64,000 nucleotides of DNA, taken from NCBI GenBank assembly GCA_963748315.1, contig CAVVIK010000006.1:1-64000 (forward strand), in the 5' to 3' direction. Below the pieces are notes generated by a model. It did no database searches. It was not told the DNA's origin and saw only the letters and a program-made list of their open reading frames with translations. This document shows, in pieces, positions 60,102 to 64,000 of this stretch. Positions within the stretch are counted from its first letter, which is position 1, and each line of letters opens with the position of its first letter. The DNA is from DASPHG01 sp963748315. GTDB lineage: Bacteria > Actinomycetota > Thermoleophilia > Solirubrobacterales > Thermoleophilaceae. The translations under genes and the position numbers were made by a program.

Positions 60102-60908
60102 GTGCAGCTCGCCATCGCCGAGAAGGGCTCTCCGGTGCCCTCGCCTCCCGACACATCCGATCCGTCGGCGACCGCATGGCGTGACGACGCGGGCACGCTC
60201 GTCGCCATCGGCCAGACGGTCGGAGACCGGCACTGGGTGCACGTGCCGCGCCTCGGCGCGTTCAGCTTCGCGCGCGACGACGACCACATCACCGCGATGC
60301 CGGAACCCGATGCCGACCCCGATCTGGTCGAGGACGCCTACCGGCGGATGGTCATGCCGCTCGCGCTGCAGGCGCGGGGACACGAGGTCCTGCACGCCAG
60401 CGCGGTCCGAACCGATGCCGGCGTCATCGCGCTCTGCGCGGTCTCCGGCACCGGCAAGTCCACGATCGCATGCGCGCTGAGCAGACGGGGGCATCTCCTC
60501 TGGGCCGACGACGCGGTCTGCTTCGCCCCAAAGGACGCCGCGGTCGAGGTGCAGCCACTGCCCTTCACGCTTCGCCTGCGGCCGGCGTCGGCGGCGCTCT
60601 TCGCCGACGAGCCCGCGACCGGCGAGCTCCGCTCGCCGACAGAGCGCGAGCGGCTCGCGGGGGTATTCGTACTCGCGCGCGCGGAGACCGGAGGGCCGCG
60701 AATCGAGCGCCTCACCGCGGCTGACGCATTCCGCGAGGTGCTCACGCACGGATACTGCTTCAGCATGCACGACCGGACGCGCAACGAGGCGATGGTGCGC
60801 AACTACCTGGAGCTCGTGGACCGCGTGCCCACGTACCGCGTCACGTTCTCCGAGGGCCTCGACCGGCTCGACGCGACGCTCGACGTGATCGAGGGAGCGC
60901 TGGAATGA
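60102..60908 (+). CDS. HPr kinase-like protein of the RiPP cluster
   Basis: 268 residues from GTG at 60102. A beta-rich N-terminal part (GDRHWVHVPRLGAFSFARDD) precedes a kinase core with LHASAVRTDAGVIALCAVSG running into TGKSTIACALS (Walker A SGTGKST), ADDAVCF and RVTFSEGLDR. This is the HPrK-like family seen in some lasso clusters, whose tested members phosphorylate a Ser of the peptide precursor. The substrate should be the 51-residue precursor here. Overlaps the protease gene by ATGA. Confidence 0.82.
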   Translation: MQLAIAEKGSPVPSPPDTSDPSATAWRDDAGTLVAIGQTVGDRHWVHVPRLGAFSFARDDDHITAMPEPDADPDLVEDAYRRMVMPLALQARGHEVLHASAVRTDAGVIALCAVSGTGKSTIACALSRRGHLLWADDAVCFAPKDAAVEVQPLPFTLRLRPASAALFADEPATGELRSPTERERLAGVFVLARAETGGPRIERLTAADAFREVLTHGYCFSMHDRTRNEAMVRNYLELVDRVPTYRVTFSEGLDRLDATLDVIEGALE

Positions 60909-61426
60909 AGGCGGCGCTTCGCCGTATCCGAGTCCTACGCGATTCCATCAGCTCGCCGGCGGATGGCTGGCTCGCGCTGCGGATGCTCGGATGGCGAGTG
61001 ACCGTCCCGCTGCTCAAATGGCGCCTCCCGTTGCCGCGGCTTGCACGGCTGATGTGGTCGTCGCGGGGCCGGCGCGAGCGAGACCGTGCTCGCGAGGAGC
61101 GGATCGTCACGCTCTCCGAGGCGCTGAGCGGGCGGCGCGGTGGCCAGCTCGACAACTGCCTCGAGCGAAGCCTCGTCTCGTACCGGTTCCTCTCCCAGGC
61201 CGGCGCCGAGCCGGAGCTCGCCTTCGGGGTCGCACGGGACAGAGACGATCCGGTGCGCGGCCATGCCTGGGTCAGGCTCGACGGCGAGCCCGTTCACGAC
61301 TCGCCCGAGCTGCTGGAACGCTTCCAGGAGCTCGGCGCGTTCGGCTCGGGGGGCGTCCTCAGCCCGGCTGGCGCGCCCTCCGGCGCGCCCGCACCCACGC
61401 AACCACTGCAGGGCCGGTCGCCGTGA
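60905..61426 (+). CDS. Transglutaminase-like leader protease (lasso B2-type)
   Basis: 173 residues. The papain-like triad of B2 proteins is visible: Cys in RRGGQLDNCLERSLVSYRFL (about residue 85), His in VRGHAWVRLDGEPVHDS (about 119) and Asp shortly after. It cuts the leader from the precursor, guided by the PqqD-like B1. A basic amphipathic N terminus (KWRLPLPRLARLMW) may contact the membrane. The last 23 residues are low complexity and antisense to the nucleotidyltransferase gene, so the true end might be earlier (after GAFGSGG) if an indel is hidden there. Confidence 0.9.
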   Translation: MKAALRRIRVLRDSISSPADGWLALRMLGWRVTVPLLKWRLPLPRLARLMWSSRGRRERDRAREERIVTLSEALSGRRGGQLDNCLERSLVSYRFLSQAGAEPELAFGVARDRDDPVRGHAWVRLDGEPVHDSPELLERFQELGAFGSGGVLSPAGAPSGAPAPTQPLQGRSP

Positions 61427-62345
61427 CCATCCACGCGAGCCGGCGCGGATAGGAGAGCGCGAGGCCCACGGGGCCGCGCCGCGCGATCGGGTACCAGGCC
61501 CTCATGAACTTCGGGCTCGGGAAGAGCCGCTGCGCGACGATCCGCAGCTTCGGGACGAGGCCGCGCGTCTTTGCGAGCCGGTTCACCGTCCAGGCCGAGT
61601 AGGGAACCTCCTCGGCGAACATCATCGTCTCCACTGTCGGAGTTGACGTCAGTCCAAGCCGGTCCGCGAGCTCCTCCCCCTCGGGCACCATCCGCAACCC
61701 CGTCGCGAACGCGCCCTCGGCGGCCAGTCGCTCCGCGAGCTCCGCGGCCTGTTCCCACACCGAGCTGGAGGCCCGCTCGACCGCGCGCGAGAGCTCGAAC
61801 AGGGTCTTCTCCGTGCTCGGCCCATGCACCACGGCGTGAAGCGCGACCTGCACGGCACGCGCGGGCTCGGACAGGATCGTCACCTCGCTGCCCTGCAGAG
61901 TCATCGTCTCGGTCTCGCCCGATAGGACGGCCCAGACATCGGCGGCCGGCGCCTCCGGGCCGACCAGGCTCCGGTGCAGATCGAGGTGCATGCGGTCCGC
62001 CGCCCGCAGCCACACCTTTGCGTGGTCGACGTGTGTGGGGGCGCGTTCCTCCGAGCGCTGGGTGTAGCCGAGGCGCTCGACCACCTCCGCCGCCGCGTCG
62101 TACTCGCGCGGGTCGACGAGCAGATCCACGTCCCCGTACATGCGCGGCTCGTCGTCGTCATAGAGCCACTGCTCGAACGACGGCCCCTTCAGAAGGATGC
62201 TGCGCACCCCGACGGCCTCCAGCGCCGACACAGCCTCGACGGCCGCCGCCTGGACCGCCAGCCCGGCACCGACCGCCTCGACGGGGTCCCAGCGGGGACC
62301 CTCGCCGCCCGTGCGAAAACCCGATGTCACCGGTTCAAGGTACAT
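61359..62345 (-). CDS. Nucleotidyltransferase family protein of the RiPP cluster
   Basis: 328 residues. N-terminal NTase fold: GVRSILLKGPSFEQWLYDDD, EPRMYGDVDLLVDPREYDAA (GxDVDLLV metal-binding Asp pair), and DRMHLDLHRSLVG. The helical C-terminal half ends with a basic RVRARRRARQPG-type tail after a membrane-near segment (GLALSYPRRLAWMVTATGPA). The NTP_transf_5 type is often found with lasso and other RiPP clusters, role unknown. It is on the opposite strand, overlapping the protease gene by 68 bases. Confidence 0.82.
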   Translation of the reverse strand: MYLEPVTSGFRTGGEGPRWDPVEAVGAGLAVQAAAVEAVSALEAVGVRSILLKGPSFEQWLYDDDEPRMYGDVDLLVDPREYDAAAEVVERLGYTQRSEERAPTHVDHAKVWLRAADRMHLDLHRSLVGPEAPAADVWAVLSGETETMTLQGSEVTILSEPARAVQVALHAVVHGPSTEKTLFELSRAVERASSSVWEQAAELAERLAAEGAFATGLRMVPEGEELADRLGLTSTPTVETMMFAEEVPYSAWTVNRLAKTRGLVPKLRIVAQRLFPSPKFMRAWYPIARRGPVGLALSYPRRLAWMVTATGPAVVAWVRARRRARQPG

Positions 62346-62485
62346 CCGATAGTTGCCGAACCAGAACTACTGTGCTATCCCAGATGGAGAAACAAGGGCT
62401 GGGAAGGCATGCGGGTGCCGCCAGCCAAAATGCCTCCGCGCACCGGATGTCCGCGAGGCACGACTCGCCTGTCTGACACCACACC

Positions 62486-63088
62486 ATGAGCTCTCCCACA
62501 CACTCCCTTCGCACCCTTCCGGCCCTGCTCGCCGTCGTCACGGCGTACGCGCTCACGCTGGGCGCCCTGCCCGCCGTCGCGCAGACGGACACGACGACCA
62601 CGCAGCAGGCGCCTACCGAGACGACGCCCACCGAGACGACGCCCACCGAGACCACGCCCGAGCCGGCGCCTGAGCCCGAGCCGGAGCCGACTCCCGAGCC
62701 GACCGCGGCTCCGAACGAGTACACCGAAGCCATCCCGACCGGATCCGGCTCGGCCCCCACGTCGCCTCAGAGTCCCGCCCACACGGGGTCCGGCCAGCCG
62801 AGCACGATTACCTCGACGGACGACCTGTCAGGCGAGGACAACACCGCCGCCACAGGACCCGCGAAGGACAAGAAGAAGCACGCGTCGAAGAAGAACGACA
62901 AGAAGAAGCCGCATGAGCGAGTCGTTTCCGAGACACCAGCCACAGACGGACCATCCGTTCCCGCAGCTCCCGCGGCCAGCGACGTCGGTGACAGCGCGCG
63001 ACTCCTGTGGCTCGGGCTTGCGCTCCTGATGATCACCGGCGGAATCGTGAGCACGGCCCTCGCGAGGCGTCGCCGTGCCAACCTCTAG
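62486..63088 (+). CDS. Exported protein with TETTP and PEPEP repeats and C-terminal anchor
   Basis: 200 residues. Signal peptide (LRTLPALLAVVTAYALTLGA), three TETTP units in a row with Pro/Glu repeats (PEPAPEPEPEPTPEP), a Ser/Thr/Gly stretch, a Lys-rich block (KDKKKHASKKNDKKKPHERV) and a final membrane helix (LLWLGLALLMITGGIVSTAL) with an Arg tail (ARRRRANL). Low-complexity spacer protein, likely anchored and wall-spanning; the design suggests glycosylation, but there is no family match. The following gene starts within its last codons. Confidence 0.72.
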   Translation: MSSPTHSLRTLPALLAVVTAYALTLGALPAVAQTDTTTTQQAPTETTPTETTPTETTPEPAPEPEPEPTPEPTAAPNEYTEAIPTGSGSAPTSPQSPAHTGSGQPSTITSTDDLSGEDNTAATGPAKDKKKHASKKNDKKKPHERVVSETPATDGPSVPAAPAASDVGDSARLLWLGLALLMITGGIVSTALARRRRANL

Positions 63089-64000
63089 CTCCGGGGTAGC
63101 AACCCGCTCCCCTCAGGAGGGGGCCGTCGAAACAGCCCGGCTGGATGCCGTGCGCGGACGGACCGTGATCGATCGGGTACGAGACTTCGCTCGGGACTCG
63201 GCGCTCACCGTGGGCGTCGCCCTCGCTGTGGGCGCGCTCGCGCTCGACAGCGGCGGCTACGACGTCACGACTCGCAACTGCTTCGCCATCGCCGTCTGGT
63301 GGGCGATCGGGGTCGGGGTCGCGTCCTCGGTCTGGCCGGTCGCGCGGATCCCGCGTGCGGCGCTCGTCGGCGGCGCCGCGCTGACCGCGCTCGTGACGAT
63401 GACCGCGATCTGGGTGCCGTGGGCCGACAGCGCGGAGAGAGCCTTCACCGAGTTCAACCGCCTGGCGTTCTACCTGGGTGTCTTCACGCTGGTCGTCATC
63501 GGCTCGAACCGCCGCAACGCGGCGCGATGGGCCGACGGCGTCGCACTGGCGATCGGCGCGATCGCAATCGTCGGTCTGATCAGCCGCCTCTTCCCCGACC
63601 TGTGGGGCGACAGAGGCGTTTCGAGCTTCTTCCCCGGCGGCACGCGCTACCTCGGGTATCCGCTCGACTACTGGAACGGGCTGGGCATCTTCATCGGGCT
63701 CGGGCTGCCGCTCATGCTGCGGATGGCGGCCGAGGCGCGCACGGCCGTCGCACGCGCGCTGGCGATCGCTCCCTTCCCGGCGGTGCTCGGCGCGCTGTAC
63801 CTGACCTCCTCCCGTGGCGGGTTCGTGACGGCGGCGGTCGCCATGGTCGTGTTCTTCCTACTCGCGACCGATCGCCTGCGGCTGCTCGTGGCAACGGCCT
63901 GCGCGGGGGCGGGCAGCGCCGCCGCGATCCTCGTCCTGGATGCCCGTACCGAGCTCGCCGACGGCATCCTCACCTCGGACGTCATTCATTCGCAGGGCCG
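63075..64000 (+). CDS. O-antigen ligase/polymerase-like membrane protein (runs off the window)
   Basis: Open frame without a stop to the window edge, so far about 308 residues. Membrane helices follow each other from about residue 40 (ALTVGVALAVGALALD, FAIAVWWAIGVGVASSVWPV). The family core reads YLGYPLDYWNGLGIFIGLGL and then LTSSRGGFVTAAVAMVVFFL. The YWNxLGxxxGLxL and SRGG motifs match those of the gene at 40504-42722, so these are paralogues. The start may be GTG at 63075 (overlapping the previous gene), 63150 or 63165. Confidence 0.82.
   Translation, partial: MPTSSSGVATRSPQEGAVETARLDAVRGRTVIDRVRDFARDSALTVGVALAVGALALDSGGYDVTTRNCFAIAVWWAIGVGVASSVWPVARIPRAALVGGAALTALVTMTAIWVPWADSAERAFTEFNRLAFYLGVFTLVVIGSNRRNAARWADGVALAIGAIAIVGLISRLFPDLWGDRGVSSFFPGGTRYLGYPLDYWNGLGIFIGLGLPLMLRMAAEARTAVARALAIAPFPAVLGALYLTSSRGGFVTAAVAMVVFFLLATDRLRLLVATACAGAGSAAAILVLDARTELADGILTSDVIHSQG

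Noticed and set aside
62384..62476. Thirty-codon frame (MEKQGLGRHAGAASQN...) as a second RiPP precursor near the cluster
   Set aside because: No ribosome site, no leader motif and biased composition; the 59854 gene fits far better.
62620..62720. Short direct repeats in the 62486 gene, considered as CRISPR or recombination repeats
   Set aside because: They encode TETTP and PEP units in frame, have no spacers of constant size and no cas genes nearby.

Overview
The window is a GC-rich bacterial contig that reads as a high-GC Gram-positive genome. The rpmG-secE-nusG-rplKAJL-rpoBC block, frequent GTG/TTG starts, four-base ATGA/GTGA gene overlaps, an F420-type nitroreductase-like gene, a class II ribonucleotide reductase and BTAD/SARP and PASTA-less receptor kinases fit a deep-branching Actinomycetota, most likely Thermoleophilia (inference from gene content; no marker tree was run).

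Layout. 1-7454 (minus): transcription/translation operon from rpmG to the first codons of rpoC, with a strong hairpin between rplL and rpoB. 7623-12803 (plus): a repeat-containing membrane protein, then a translationally coupled SARP-type regulator and a very large receptor Ser/Thr kinase. 12804-20535: PhoD-like phosphatase, a disordered acidic protein, and a lipid-linked minus-strand run (SRPBCC/acyl-CoA ligase fusion, acyltransferase, patatin, L,D-transpeptidase, F420-type reductase, NTF2-like protein). 20559-22429: tRNA-Thr, tRNA-Tyr, a decayed nuclease gene and the primary sigma factor. 22655-29851: pgsA with two small membrane proteins, a secreted glycosidase, a coupled pair of cyclic-di-GMP enzymes and a beta-lactamase-fold hydrolase. 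29893-42722: cell-surface polymer genes (sugar transferase, acyltransferase, epimerase, O-antigen ligase-like polymerase) mixed with secreted proteins, tRNA-Thr, holB and tmk. 43510-56173: nrdJ, murB, wecB, several secreted beta-helix/propeller proteins and small membrane proteins.

The most interesting region is 56198-62345: a ribosomal-peptide (lasso-type RiPP) cluster with ABC transporter, PqqD-like recognition element, asparagine-synthase-like cyclase, a 51-residue precursor not previously called because of its size, an HPr-kinase-like protein, a transglutaminase-like leader protease and a nucleotidyltransferase. It has its own good sigma-70-type promoter at 57670-57698 and a hairpin after the precursor.

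Caution: at least a dozen single-base frameshifts occur, several in genes that cannot be inactive (rpoB, rplK twice). They are best explained by sequencing/assembly indels, and broken genes here should not be read as pseudogenes without raw-read support. The exception is the remnant at 20758-21186, whose density of frame changes is much higher.
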